Counted from the stretch's first letter, positions 42,417 through 51,916 are shown. The stretch is 64,000 nucleotides of DNA from Lentzea nigeriaca (GCF_016907955.1 NZ_JAFBCX010000006.1:62001-126000); one strand, 5' to 3'. A program made the numbers and translations. The notes: generated by a model from the letters alone, not told the origin.

Positions 42417-43000
42417 AGGTCCGGCCGCTCACCTTCGACGCTCTCGTCTCCGAGATCGTCGGCAGGGTGTCCGCCCTGCCGGGCCGGGTGCGGGTGCTGA
42501 TCGACGGAGCACCCGCGGCCGAGCCGGGCAAGCTCGCCGACGCCGTCGTGGAACCGTTGCGCGCCTTGGGCCGCGCGGTGCAGCGAGTGTCCACTGAGGA
42601 CTTCCTGCGACCGGCGTCGGTGCGGTTGGAACACGGCCGCACCGACCCGTACTCCTACCGGCACGACTGGTTCGATTTCAACGGACTGCAACGAGAGGTC
42701 CTCGACCCGGCGATGGACGGCAAGGTGCTGCCGTCGCTGTGGAACGCGGCCACCGACCGGGCCAGCCGAGCCGAGTACGTGGACCTGCCGGAGAACGGCG
42801 TGGTGATCGTCGACGGCACGTTGCTGCTGGACCGCTGGCTTCCAGCCGAACTGACCGTGCACCTGTGGCTCTCCCCCGGCGCCCTCAGGCGCAAGACCGC
42901 GGAGCAGTGGACGCTGCCGGCGTTCGACGACTACGAGCCGGTGGCGGACCTCTTCGTGCGCTACGACCACCCCGATCGGCCAGGTCTGGTCGAGTCGTGA
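42413..43000 (+). CDS. Uridine kinase-like protein with degenerate P-loop
   Basis: A 195-residue protein of the actinobacterial group labelled uridine kinase. The position of the Walker A loop reads VLIDGAPAAEPGKLADAVVE, without the GxxxxGK(S/T) pattern, while downstream elements (VSTEDFLRPASVRLEHGRTD, YSYRHDWFDFNGLQREVLDP, VVIVDGTLLLDRWLP) match the family. ATP binding is therefore doubtful. GTG 42413 overlaps the DUF402 stop. Confidence 0.75.
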   Translation: MKVRPLTFDALVSEIVGRVSALPGRVRVLIDGAPAAEPGKLADAVVEPLRALGRAVQRVSTEDFLRPASVRLEHGRTDPYSYRHDWFDFNGLQREVLDPAMDGKVLPSLWNAATDRASRAEYVDLPENGVVIVDGTLLLDRWLPAELTVHLWLSPGALRRKTAEQWTLPAFDDYEPVADLFVRYDHPDRPGLVES

Positions 43001-43062
43001 ACCACCGCTTTTGATGAACCACTCTCGCTGCCGCGGACATAGACGGGCTGAGAGGAGGGTCC

Positions 43063-43149
43063 GTGACCGACGAAGAACTCTACGTCAGGCTTTACGACGA
43101 AGCAGGCGGCGTTCTGGAGACGGCCCCCATTCCCGTCAAGTACAGGTAG
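43063..43149 (+). CDS. Possible 28-aa small protein
   Basis: GTG 43063 to TAG 43147-43149 encodes 28 residues beginning VTDEELYVRLYDEAGG, preceded by an unusually strong ribosome site (AGAGGAGGG at 43050-43058, 4 bp spacing). The stop is 10 bp before the DUF6412 gene. It may be a real acidic small protein or a leader whose translation sets expression of the membrane-protein pair. It is too short for homology-based naming by eye. Confidence 0.5.
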   Translation: MTDEELYVRLYDEAGGVLETAPIPVKYR

Positions 43150-43159
43150 TCTGCAAGGC

Positions 43160-43444
43160 ATGTGGCGGCCGGAGACCAAGAATCGCGCGCTCTTGACGCT
43201 CGCGGTCTTCCTGCCCGCCCTCTACGCCTTCACGCTGTTCTCCTCGCCGACCGAGGTCGTCGCGGCCGTGACCGCGCTCGCCCTCGCGTTGATCGTGATC
43301 GTCTCGCTGGTGCCGCTGTCGGTGGCACCAGCGCGGTCGCTCTCCCTCCGCGAACGAGCGCAACGATCCGCCCAACTGCGGCTGCGAAACCCTGACGCCG
43401 CAGGCAGGCCCCGTCCTCGAGCACCGGGATGCCGGACGTTCTGA
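43160..43444 (+). CDS. DUF6412 small membrane protein
   Basis: A 94-residue protein with two membrane helices (ALLTLAVFLPALYAFTLF and VVAAVTALALALIVIVSLV) and a basic tail RLRNPDAAGRPRPRAPG, the pattern of DUF6412 proteins that precede yidC-like genes in actinomycetes. It lies 42 bp upstream of the insertase gene and is probably co-transcribed. Function unknown; the context suggests help in membrane insertion. Confidence 0.8.
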   Translation: MWRPETKNRALLTLAVFLPALYAFTLFSSPTEVVAAVTALALALIVIVSLVPLSVAPARSLSLRERAQRSAQLRLRNPDAAGRPRPRAPGCRTF

Positions 43445-43486
43445 CACGTCCTGAGCAATCCCCAACTCGATACGGAGAAACAACCC

Positions 43487-44104
43487 TTGTTCGCTGACCT
43501 GGGCGCTGCCCTGGCGAGCTTCGGCATGCCCGCGCTCGCCATCGTTCTGTTCACCATGGCGGTGCGGCTGATGCTGCACCCGCTCTACCGCGCGGCCGTC
43601 CGCGGCGAGAAGGCCAAGGCCAAGCTCGCCCCGGAGATCCAGAAGCTGCAGAAGAAGTACGGCAAGGACCTGATGCGGCTCTCGGAGGAGTCGCAGAAGG
43701 TCTACAAGCGCAACGGCGTCTCGATGTTCGCGGGCATGCTGCCGATGCTCGCGACGATGCCGTTCTTCATGGTCATGTACCAGGTCGTCACGACCCCCAA
43801 CCCCCTCCTGGAGGGGACGATTTTCGGGGTTTCGCTGAGTGCTCATTTCATGAGCAGTTTCGCCTGGGTGTTCTTCGTGCTGTTCGGGCTGCTCGCCGTG
43901 GTGGCCTATCTGACCGTGAAGTGGCAGCAGTCGCGGATGACCACCACGCCGACGCCGGGGTTCATGACCGGGCTGATCAAGGTGCTGCCGTTCGGGACGA
44001 TCCTGGTCGCGGCATACCTGCCGCTGGCAGCAGGGCTGTACCTGCTCACCACGACGACGTGGACGATCGCGGAACGGGCGCTGCTCTACCGCATCCTCAG
44101 CTGA
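43487..44104 (+). CDS. yidC: YidC/Oxa1-family membrane protein insertase (short paralogue)
   Basis: A 205-residue insertase core: first helix near 15-30, the basic cytosolic loop (KAKAKLAPEIQKLQKKYGKD) and helices near 80-100, 115-140 and 165-185. The conserved hydrophilic-groove Arg may be the one in VRLMLHPLY. Housekeeping actinobacterial YidC is over 300 residues, so this is a minimal paralogue. TTG 43487 is the start, with GGAG about 10 bp upstream. The end overlaps the convergent PucR gene by 19 bp. Confidence 0.9.
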   Translation: MFADLGAALASFGMPALAIVLFTMAVRLMLHPLYRAAVRGEKAKAKLAPEIQKLQKKYGKDLMRLSEESQKVYKRNGVSMFAGMLPMLATMPFFMVMYQVVTTPNPLLEGTIFGVSLSAHFMSSFAWVFFVLFGLLAVVAYLTVKWQQSRMTTTPTPGFMTGLIKVLPFGTILVAAYLPLAAGLYLLTTTTWTIAERALLYRILS

Positions 44105-45594
44105 AGCTGGGCGATGAGCCGGACGAGCGGGTCGTCGAGGTCGAGGTCGATGCGTTTGAGCCGGTACCGCAACGTGTTGGGGTGGACGTGCAGCCGTTCC
44201 GCTGCGGCTCGCACGTCGCCCAGCGCGTCCAGGTAGGCCAGCAACGACTTGGCGAGCTCCGGGTCGAGCGCGTCGATCCGGGGATCGCGGATCCGGGGAT
44301 TGTCCTGCAGCAGAGCGAGAATCTCGCTCACCAGCACCTGTGAGCGGACGTCGGCGAGCGTCGCCACCTCGGCGTCGAGGTCGCGCGCCATCGCGTCGAG
44401 CACGCGTTCGGCTTCCTGCCGGGAGATCTGCGCGTCGTCCAATGTGGACACCGTGGAGCCGACCGCGGCCTGGACGGACGTGTGCAGGTGCCGTCGCGCC
44501 GTGGTGACGATTTCCCGCGTCAGGTTCAGGAGTTGGGCGTTCGGGGCGAGGTCCGGGAGCAGCACGTAGGTGCGGCCGCCGGACTCGCTGACCAGAGCGC
44601 TGCGCCGGTACGCCGCCGCGTGCACGGAGATCAGGCCGGTCATCTCGGCGCGGCGGAGTTCGTGTTCGCTGCGGTCGCCCTCGCCGCCGCGGAGTGCGAA
44701 AACCACGACCGCGGCGGGCTTTTTCGGGTCGGCGCCGATCTGGCCGGCGACGGTGGCGGCGTCCATCCGGCCGGTCAGCAGCGCGGCGAGGAGGTTCTCG
44801 CGGAACCTCGACGTGGGTTGGTTGCGCTGCTGGATGAGGTGCGGCGCGGTGACGCGGGCCGCGCCGAGCAGCGCCCGTTCCGCCTGCTCGGTCAGCGGCT
44901 GGTCGCCCTCCTGCACCCAGATCGTGCCCAGGGGCTGCGAGCCCGCGTGGATGCCGACGGCGATGCGGCGACGGATGCCGAGCTCAGGGCGTTCGTCGAT
45001 CCGCACGACCTCTTCTGACGACCGCAGCAGGTTGTAGACGCCCCACTCGCGCAGCATCTTCAGGTACGGCTCCGGACCCTGACGCCCGAGGATGGAGAGC
45101 CGGCGCAGTTCGTCGACCTCGTCGGACGAGCGGGAGTAGGCCAGCACACGGCTCGCGGTGTCCTCGATGCTGACGATGCCACCGGTCAGGGTCGCAATCG
45201 TTTGCGCGAGGGCGAACAGGTCGCCGAGCACCTCGCCGTCGTCGGTCGTGGTCGTCAGCACGCCCTTGGCGAGTGACTCCAGGTGCCCCCAGCGGACCTC
45301 GGGCCGGACCTCCAGCAACGCCACGCCCGCGTCGATCGCGGCCTGTTCGAGAGCCTGGGACGACTCCTTGACCGCGACAGCGGCGGCTTTCGCCCGTCCA
45401 GCGGCCCTGATGAGGGGCAGCGCGGCGCGGCCACGAGCGCCGATCACCAACGCCAGGTCTCCGGCGGCCACGTCCGGCGGGTCGTCCGGATCCATGATCA
45501 CGACATCGCGCACGTCGACTTCCAGGCCGTCGGGGGCGACCTGCAGTTCGACGAGTGGATCTCCGAGTGCGATGAGGATGTGGCGTAGGCTCAT
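44086..45594 (-). CDS. PucR-family regulator, probably of proline catabolism
   Basis: A 502-residue protein. The N-terminal 150 residues form a small sensor domain, a GAF-like region with the GGD-type segment follows, and the C-terminal HTH_30 has RLHVHPNTLRYRLKRIDLDL. It is divergent from pruA and proline dehydrogenase (109 bp). PucR-type PruR/PutR proteins activate these genes with proline in Streptomyces, so the same is inferred here. ATG 45594 is chosen; ATG 45612 is also in frame. Confidence 0.92.
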   Translation of the reverse strand: MSLRHILIALGDPLVELQVAPDGLEVDVRDVVIMDPDDPPDVAAGDLALVIGARGRAALPLIRAAGRAKAAAVAVKESSQALEQAAIDAGVALLEVRPEVRWGHLESLAKGVLTTTTDDGEVLGDLFALAQTIATLTGGIVSIEDTASRVLAYSRSSDEVDELRRLSILGRQGPEPYLKMLREWGVYNLLRSSEEVVRIDERPELGIRRRIAVGIHAGSQPLGTIWVQEGDQPLTEQAERALLGAARVTAPHLIQQRNQPTSRFRENLLAALLTGRMDAATVAGQIGADPKKPAAVVVFALRGGEGDRSEHELRRAEMTGLISVHAAAYRRSALVSESGGRTYVLLPDLAPNAQLLNLTREIVTTARRHLHTSVQAAVGSTVSTLDDAQISRQEAERVLDAMARDLDAEVATLADVRSQVLVSEILALLQDNPRIRDPRIDALDPELAKSLLAYLDALGDVRAAAERLHVHPNTLRYRLKRIDLDLDDPLVRLIAQLQLRMR

Positions 45595-45703
45595 GGTTGT
45601 CCGATCGTACATCTGACCTGGTGAATCTTGGCCGGTTGCACAAGTTGGACGAGGTCGCTCGGTCTTACGGTTTGGGCACCCAGAACGGAAGAGGAGTTGC
45701 CGA

Positions 45704-47332
45704 GTGGACGCTGTCACCCAGGTTCCCGCCCCGGTCAACGAGCCGGTCCTGCAGTACGCCCCCGGTACCCCGGAGCGCGCGGAACTGCAGGCCAAGCTGG
45801 CGGAGCTGCAGAAGGAGCCGCTCGAGCTGACGCTGACCATCGGCGGCGAGCAGCGCATGGGTGGCGGACAGCGCTTCGACGTCGTCCAGCCGCACAACCA
45901 CCGCTCGGTCCTCGGCACCCTCGCGGGCGCGACCCAGCAGGACGCCCAGGACGCCCTGCGTGCGGCCCGTGAGGCCGCCCCGGCGTGGCGCGCGATGTCG
46001 TTCGACGACCGCGCGGCCATCCTGCTGCGTGCCGCCGACCTGCTCGCCGGTCCGTGGCGGCAGACGCTCAACGCCGCGACGATGCTCGGCCAGTCGAAGA
46101 CCGCGATCCAGGCCGAGATCGACTCCGCGTGCGAGCTGATCGACTTCTGGCGCTTCAACGTGCAGTTCGCCCGCAACCTGCTGGCCGAGCAGCCGATCTC
46201 CTCCCCCGGCGTGTGGAACCGCACGGACCACCGTCCGCTCGAGGGCTTCGTCTACGCCATCACGCCGTTCAACTTCACCGCGATCGCCGGCAACCTGCCG
46301 ACCGCGCCCGCGCTGATGGGCAACGTCGTGCTGTGGAAGCCGTCGCCGACCCAGTCGTTCGCCGCGCACCTCACCATGCGGCTGCTGGAAGAGGCGGGCA
46401 TGCCCCCCGGCGTGATCAACCTGCTGCCCGGTGACGGCCTGGCCGTGTCCGAGGTGGCGCTGAGCTCCCCCGACCTCGCGGGCATCCACTTCACCGGCTC
46501 CACCGCGACGTTCCAGAAGCTGTGGGCCCAGGTGGGCGCGAACATCGCGAACTACCGCTCGTACCCGCGGATCGTCGGCGAGACCGGCGGCAAGGACTTC
46601 GTGCTGGCGCACCCGTCGGCCGATCCGGACGTGCTGCGCGTCGCGCTGATCCGCGGTGCGTTCGAGTACCAGGGCCAGAAGTGCTCCGCCGCGTCGCGTG
46701 CCTACGTGCCGCGGTCGGTGTGGAACAAGATCAAGGACCAGTTCCTGGCCGAGGTCGAGGCGCTCACCTACGGCGACGTCACCGACTTCGCCAACTTCGG
46801 TGGCGCGGTGATCGACCGCCGTTCGTTCGACAAGCTGTCGGGCGTGCTGCAGGCCGCCCGCGCGGACTCGACCCTGGAGATCGCCGCCGGTGGCACCGCG
46901 GACGACTCGGACGGCTTCTTCGTGCGCCCGACCGTGCTGCTCGGCTCTGACCCGTCGAACTCCGTGTTCACCACCGAGTTCTTCGGCCCGGTGCTCGCGG
47001 TCCACGTGTTCGAGGACGCCGACTACCTGACCGTGCTCAAGCAGATGGAGAGCGCGGCGCCGTACGGCCTCACCGGCTCGATCATCGCCCGCGACCGCAC
47101 CGCAGTGGCGCACGCGATGGAGGAGCTGCGGTTCGCCGCCGGCAACTTCTACGTCAACGACAAGCCGACCGGTGCCGTCGTGGGCCAGCAGCCGTTCGGT
47201 GGTGGCCGTGCGTCCGGCACGAACGACAAGGCCGGTTCGGTGCACAACCTGCTCCGCTGGGTCAGCCCGCGCTCCATCAAGGAGACCTTCGCGGCGCCGA
47301 CCAACCACCTCCACCCGCACCAGGGGCTCTGA
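45704..47332 (+). CDS. pruA: L-glutamate gamma-semialdehyde dehydrogenase
   Basis: A 542-residue 1-pyrroline-5-carboxylate dehydrogenase that oxidises glutamate semialdehyde to glutamate with NAD. The catalytic Cys is in FEYQGQKCSAASRAYVP, the Glu in RIVGETGGKDF, and the Asn in ITPFNFTAIAGNL. The length is normal. GTG 45704 has GAAGAGGAG about 7 bp upstream. The last base pair region overlaps the proline dehydrogenase start (TGATG), so the two steps of proline degradation are co-translated. Confidence 0.97.
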   Translation: MDAVTQVPAPVNEPVLQYAPGTPERAELQAKLAELQKEPLELTLTIGGEQRMGGGQRFDVVQPHNHRSVLGTLAGATQQDAQDALRAAREAAPAWRAMSFDDRAAILLRAADLLAGPWRQTLNAATMLGQSKTAIQAEIDSACELIDFWRFNVQFARNLLAEQPISSPGVWNRTDHRPLEGFVYAITPFNFTAIAGNLPTAPALMGNVVLWKPSPTQSFAAHLTMRLLEEAGMPPGVINLLPGDGLAVSEVALSSPDLAGIHFTGSTATFQKLWAQVGANIANYRSYPRIVGETGGKDFVLAHPSADPDVLRVALIRGAFEYQGQKCSAASRAYVPRSVWNKIKDQFLAEVEALTYGDVTDFANFGGAVIDRRSFDKLSGVLQAARADSTLEIAAGGTADDSDGFFVRPTVLLGSDPSNSVFTTEFFGPVLAVHVFEDADYLTVLKQMESAAPYGLTGSIIARDRTAVAHAMEELRFAAGNFYVNDKPTGAVVGQQPFGGGRASGTNDKAGSVHNLLRWVSPRSIKETFAAPTNHLHPHQGL

Positions 47333-48255
47333 TGTTGCGCAACAGCCTTCTCCTGGCGTCGCGTTCGAAGGGCGCCCGCAAGCTCGTCGAGTCGACGCCG
47401 CTGACCCGGCCCGTCGTCGAGCGGTTCGTCGCCGGTGACGACGTCTCCTCGGCAATCCGTGCGACGGCTGAAGTTCTGCGCGACGGCCGCCTCGTGACGC
47501 TGGACCACCTCGGTGAGGACACCGTCGAGGAGTCGCAGGCCAACGACACCGTCGAGGCGTACCTGACGCTGCTCGCCCGGCTGGAGTCGCACGGCCTGAC
47601 CGACGGCGCCGAGGTGTCGGTGAAGCTGTCCGCCGTCGGCCAGTCGCTGCCGGTGGACGGCGAGAAGATCGCGCTGGAGAACGCCCGGCGGATCTGCTCG
47701 GCCGCGGCCGTCGTCGGCACCACCGTGACGCTCGACATGGAGGACCACACCACCACGGACTCCACGCTGGGCATCCTGCGTGAGCTGCGGGTGGACTTCC
47801 CGTGGGTCGGCGCGGTGCTGCAGGCGTACCTCAAGCGCACCGAGCAGGACTGCCGCGACCTCGCGTACTCCGGCTCGCGGGTGCGGCTGTGCAAGGGCGC
47901 CTACCAGGAGCCCGCTTCCGTGGCGTACCAGGACAAGCACGACGTCGACCTGTCGTACGTGCGGTGCCTGAAGATCCTCATGGAGGGGCAGGGCTACCCG
48001 ATGGTGGCCTCGCACGACCCGCGCCTGATCGCGATCGCCGCCGACCTGGCGTCCGCGCGGTCGAAGGACTCCTACGAGTTCCAGATGCTGTACGGCATCC
48101 GGCCCGAGGAGCAGCGGCGGATCGCGTCCGAGGGCAACCGCATGCGCGTGTACGTGCCGTACGGCGACGAGTGGTACGGGTACTTCATGCGTCGGCTGGC
48201 GGAACGTCCTGCCAACGTGGCGTTCTTCCTGCGGTCGCTGCTCACGACGAGCTGA
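47332..48255 (+). CDS. Proline dehydrogenase
   Basis: A 307-residue monofunctional FAD-dependent proline dehydrogenase (TIM barrel): VSVKLSAVGQSLP, VTLDMEDHT, VGAVLQAYLKRTEQD, VRLCKGAYQEP, and the closing segment with YGIRPEEQRRI and RVYVPYGDEWYGYFMRRLAE. It oxidises proline to pyrroline-5-carboxylate at the membrane face, feeding pruA. It is coupled to pruA by overlapping stop and start. The 3' end overlaps the convergent ATPase-TPR gene by 14 bp. Confidence 0.96.
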   Translation: MLRNSLLLASRSKGARKLVESTPLTRPVVERFVAGDDVSSAIRATAEVLRDGRLVTLDHLGEDTVEESQANDTVEAYLTLLARLESHGLTDGAEVSVKLSAVGQSLPVDGEKIALENARRICSAAAVVGTTVTLDMEDHTTTDSTLGILRELRVDFPWVGAVLQAYLKRTEQDCRDLAYSGSRVRLCKGAYQEPASVAYQDKHDVDLSYVRCLKILMEGQGYPMVASHDPRLIAIAADLASARSKDSYEFQMLYGIRPEEQRRIASEGNRMRVYVPYGDEWYGYFMRRLAERPANVAFFLRSLLTTS

Positions 48256-50674
48256 GCGCCTCGACCGTCTCGAGGGCGAACTCCAGCTTCACCGGCTCAC
48301 CCACCTCCCGCATGATCTTCACCGCGCGGTGGGTGAGCCGGAGTGCTTTCTCCTGCTCGTGTTTCGTCTCCGCGCAGAGCCGGGCGTAGATCGTGAGCGC
48401 GTCGGCGTACCCGGCCTCCCGGTCGAGGTCCTTGCCCGTCAGGTGCCACAGGACGACGGCAGTGTGCGCGGTGTTGCGGGCCTCCACGCGTCGTTCCGCG
48501 CCGCGGAGTTTGCAGGCGTGCTGCTGCAGTGCCCCGATGTAGGCCCCCGCTCCGGCCGGCGACTTGTCCTTCAACGCACGGCAGATGTCGAGTACCAGCT
48601 CGGACGCCTCCAGCGCGTGCCCGTGATACTCCATTTCGGACAATGCGGCGGTCATGGGCTGCATGGCGACGGCGAGTTCGGCGCCGAAGAAGTCGACGAG
48701 CTGGGACGGCAACCGCCGCACGATGTCGAACACCTCGGCCGCACTGGTCAGCGCCCTGTCCGCCTGGTCGCCGATGAGCTGCTGCTCGGCCATCGTCGCC
48801 AGGGCGATCGCGAGGTCGACCTGGTGCCAGACGGTGTTCTCGGCCGCCAGTTCCCGGTACACCTGGGCGGCTTCCTCAGCCGCGAGGAGCGCGGTGTCGA
48901 AGTCGAATGCGACCTTGACGACGTTGAGCAGCGCCGTGCCGAGACCGTTGCGGTCGCCGGTCTCCCGCCACAGCATCACGGCTTCCTGCGCGGTCAGTTT
49001 GGCATCCGGATCCTCGCACAGGTCACGCAACGCCTGGCTGTGCCGCATCAGCGCGTCCGCGAGCTCCGGCAGGAACGTCTGCGGGTTCACCACGGCGAGC
49101 CGGCGGAAGACCTCGACGGCCTCCTCGAGGGTTTCGTTGGCCGCCTCCGCCCTGCCCAGTTCGACGAGCATCGTGCCCGCCGCGGCGAGGTTGCGGGCCA
49201 GTTCCGGTTCGTAGCGCGGGTCTTCGCGAGAGAGGATGCGCCAGTTCGCGATCGACAGCTGCATGGAGTCGGCGGCGTAGGTGTTCTCGCCCTCCGCGTG
49301 GTAGCGCCGGGCGACGGTGGCGGCGACCCTGGCGAAGTCGACCCGGAACAACGCCGGGTGCACCTTCGCGAGCTCCTGGTACATCAGCGTGGCGCGGCTG
49401 ATGGCGTCCATCGACGCCTCCGGCATGCCGAGCGTCTGGTAGCGGTAGCTGATCTGCTCCAGCGCCGACGCGAGCTGCGGGGTGGACTCCGGGTCGTCGA
49501 TCGCGATCTCGTGCCACAGCCGGATGGCTTCCTCGGAGACCTGCAGGACCTCTTCGTTGCGGTGCACGGCGAGCAGCCGCATGCCCAGGTCTCCCAGCGA
49601 GTCCGCGAGCAGCGGCCGGTTCTCGCGGTCCTGTTCGACGAGCTCGAGGTAGCACCCGACCTCCTGCTTCGAGGCCTCGACGGCTTCCTCGCGCAGGCCG
49701 CACACGGCGCAGCGGGCGCTGAGCATCCCGTACATCTCGGCGCGTTCGAGGGTGTCCTGGGCGCGGCCGATGAGGCGGCTCGTGAGCAGGGACGGGATCG
49801 AGTCGGTGGCGAACCGCTCGTCTCGGAAGACCTGGCGGGCGATGTGCTCCAGCGTCGCGAAGGACCCGATCTCGGCGGCGATGCGGAGGCTGTCGCGTGC
49901 CATGCCGAGCACGATCTCCGGGGTGGCGGCGATGATCTCGTCGAGCTTGGGGCGAAGGTGCGGCCAGCGCTGCGCGGCACGGGCGAGCAGGTCCGGGTCT
50001 GGGACCTCCGGGGTGGCGACGGCCAGGTAGTCCTCGGCCAGGCGGCCCGTTCTCGGCCCGTCGTCGCGGTGGAGGAGCTGACGGACGAGCTGGGTGCGGT
50101 TCACGTCGCACGGGTCGCCGTGGACCGCGGTCAGGGCTGCCAGGTGCAGGTCGAGAACCGTCTCCCCGGCGATGTTGGGCGGTGGTTCGTCCGGTGCGGT
50201 GACGTTGAGCTGCTTCGCGAAGTGCTGGCAGGCCAGGGTGAACGACTCGGTGCGGTCGTCGAGGGTCGGGCTGAGCGCGGAGTCGGTGACCTCGTGGTCG
50301 AAGTCCGCGATGCGCTGACGGGTGGAGGACCACCACCAGCCCGTGGTCCTGCCCGCCAGCAACACTCGCGTGCGCGCCGGTCCGTGCCGGAGCGTGTCCT
50401 GCAGTTGCTCGGAGATGTCGGTCCAGGTGAGGCGGTCGGCGTCGTCGATCAGCAGCAGCCTGCCGTGCTCCTCGTCGTCCCAGTGCTCGGCCTGGAAGTG
50501 CCGCAGGAGCCTCGTCTTGCCCGCGCCGGCCGGTGCGTGCAGCAGCAGAGACGCCTGGGGCGCAGGGCTGTCCCGCCACCGCGTGAGTGCCCGCAGTTCG
50601 GATACTCTGCCGTGAAAGGGGACCACCTGATGGGTGGGATCCAGCAGTGCGGCGACGCTGAGTGCTCGGTCCAC
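48242..50674 (-). CDS. P-loop ATPase with TPR-like repeats
   Basis: An 810-residue protein. The N-terminal NTPase has Walker A LLHAPAGAGKTRLLRHF near 43-60 and Walker B RLLLIDDADRLTW near 72-85. From about residue 270 to the end it is all helical with repeating 40-50-residue units such as LAEDYLAVATPEVPDP and LADALMRHSQALRDLCED, which look like TPRs. The layout resembles STAND-type signalling ATPases, but no DNA-binding or effector domain is visible. GTG 50674 is the start. Role unknown; partner sensing is inferred from architecture. Confidence 0.82.
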   Translation of the reverse strand: MDRALSVAALLDPTHQVVPFHGRVSELRALTRWRDSPAPQASLLLHAPAGAGKTRLLRHFQAEHWDDEEHGRLLLIDDADRLTWTDISEQLQDTLRHGPARTRVLLAGRTTGWWWSSTRQRIADFDHEVTDSALSPTLDDRTESFTLACQHFAKQLNVTAPDEPPPNIAGETVLDLHLAALTAVHGDPCDVNRTQLVRQLLHRDDGPRTGRLAEDYLAVATPEVPDPDLLARAAQRWPHLRPKLDEIIAATPEIVLGMARDSLRIAAEIGSFATLEHIARQVFRDERFATDSIPSLLTSRLIGRAQDTLERAEMYGMLSARCAVCGLREEAVEASKQEVGCYLELVEQDRENRPLLADSLGDLGMRLLAVHRNEEVLQVSEEAIRLWHEIAIDDPESTPQLASALEQISYRYQTLGMPEASMDAISRATLMYQELAKVHPALFRVDFARVAATVARRYHAEGENTYAADSMQLSIANWRILSREDPRYEPELARNLAAAGTMLVELGRAEAANETLEEAVEVFRRLAVVNPQTFLPELADALMRHSQALRDLCEDPDAKLTAQEAVMLWRETGDRNGLGTALLNVVKVAFDFDTALLAAEEAAQVYRELAAENTVWHQVDLAIALATMAEQQLIGDQADRALTSAAEVFDIVRRLPSQLVDFFGAELAVAMQPMTAALSEMEYHGHALEASELVLDICRALKDKSPAGAGAYIGALQQHACKLRGAERRVEARNTAHTAVVLWHLTGKDLDREAGYADALTIYARLCAETKHEQEKALRLTHRAVKIMREVGEPVKLEFALETVEALSSS

Positions 50675-50784
50675 AGCCTCATAGTCGGCCGATGGTCAGG
50701 CCAGGGGTAGGAAGACCACACCATCGTGGAGTTTTCCCGTTTTCCTTCACTCCTTTGCTGACTGGCTTGAAGATCCTCCAACGG

Positions 50785-51702
50785 TTAGGGCCGACGCGCG
50801 AGATGGTGGCGGTAACTTTCGTACTCACCGACGAACTTCGGACGGATGCGGGCGAGTTCCAGCACCCTGGACAGGGCGTCGCGGTGCCCGACGAAGTCGG
50901 CGCCGGCGTAGTGGGCGCCACCGATGCCGCCGATGATGCGGGCCCGCAACGGCATCTGCTTGCGGGCGTACTCGCGCCGGAAGAAGCTGCCGGGAGCCAT
51001 GCGCCGGCGGATCGCGCTCTTCACGTTCTCGGTGACGTCGCGCTCGTGGATCCACTCGAAATCGGTGATCTCCCGCTGGAGCGTGCCGAACCGAGCGGAC
51101 GACCTCGGGTCGAACACGTCGATCAGCGAGAAGTGGCCGCCTGGCTTGAGGACGCGGGCGACCTCGCGGAAGAACCGCTCGACGTCCGGGTAGTTGTGCG
51201 AGCTCTCGACGTTGATGACGAGGTCGAACTCACCGTCGCCGAACGGCAGCCGCTCGGCGTCGCCCTCGACGTAGCTCAGCCGGTCGCCACGGGCGAGCAG
51301 CGCGTTGGCCCTGCGGATGGCGGCGGCGGAGATGTCGAGGCCGACCGCTCGGGCGGGGTCGACGAGGCGGGTGAGGAAGTTGAGGCCCTCGCCCATGCCG
51401 CAGCCGACCTCGAGCACGGTGAGACCCTTGAAGTCGTTTTTCGAGTACGGCAACCCGCGCAGGGTTTGGAAGTAGAGCTGCTCCGAGAAACCGTCGCTGA
51501 CCCCCGCGTTGAAATTCGGGCAGAGATCGGTCAGCTCGTCGAGCACATTCGGGCAATGCATGCCCCAGTTCCAGAAGTCGCCGGTCCGCGACCACGACGC
51601 CACATCGTCGTAGATCGCCGAAACGGCCCCTTTGAGCTGGTCAGCGTCGGGAATGCCGGCGTTGAGGTCGCGCAGCCCTGTCGCCGCGTTGCCGTTGGCC
51701 AT
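50785..51702 (-). CDS. Class I SAM-dependent methyltransferase
   Basis: A 305-residue protein. Motif I VLEVGCGMGEGLNFLTRLV is near residue 100, motif II VGLDISAAAIRRAN follows, then YVEGDAERLPFGDGEFDLVI and VESSHNYPDVERFFREVARV. The order and the ESSHNYP segment resemble mycobacterial-type lipid or sugar O-methyltransferases (Rv2952-like), so the acceptor may be a hydroxylated lipid or glycoside. ATG 51702 with GGAG at 7 bp is preferred over GTG 51738. It faces away from the polymerase gene. Confidence 0.88.
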   Translation of the reverse strand: MANGNAATGLRDLNAGIPDADQLKGAVSAIYDDVASWSRTGDFWNWGMHCPNVLDELTDLCPNFNAGVSDGFSEQLYFQTLRGLPYSKNDFKGLTVLEVGCGMGEGLNFLTRLVDPARAVGLDISAAAIRRANALLARGDRLSYVEGDAERLPFGDGEFDLVINVESSHNYPDVERFFREVARVLKPGGHFSLIDVFDPRSSARFGTLQREITDFEWIHERDVTENVKSAIRRRMAPGSFFRREYARKQMPLRARIIGGIGGAHYAGADFVGHRDALSRVLELARIRPKFVGEYESYRHHLARRP

Positions 51703-51916
51703 GAGAGTTCTCCAAGGTGAGCGTTCCTTTGGTTTCACACTGTGGCAGCGCCTCCACCGGGAGGTGTCCTTTCACGCTCCCGTTCCGGGTGAATTCATAG
51801 GATCCGAACAGGAATGGCGCGGAATAGAAAGCCTGCCGATGTTTCCCGGCCTTTTTCCCGGTCGCCCGGTTTCAGCCCGCACTGAAACTGTCGGACCCCC
51901 GCTGCACAATCAGGGG

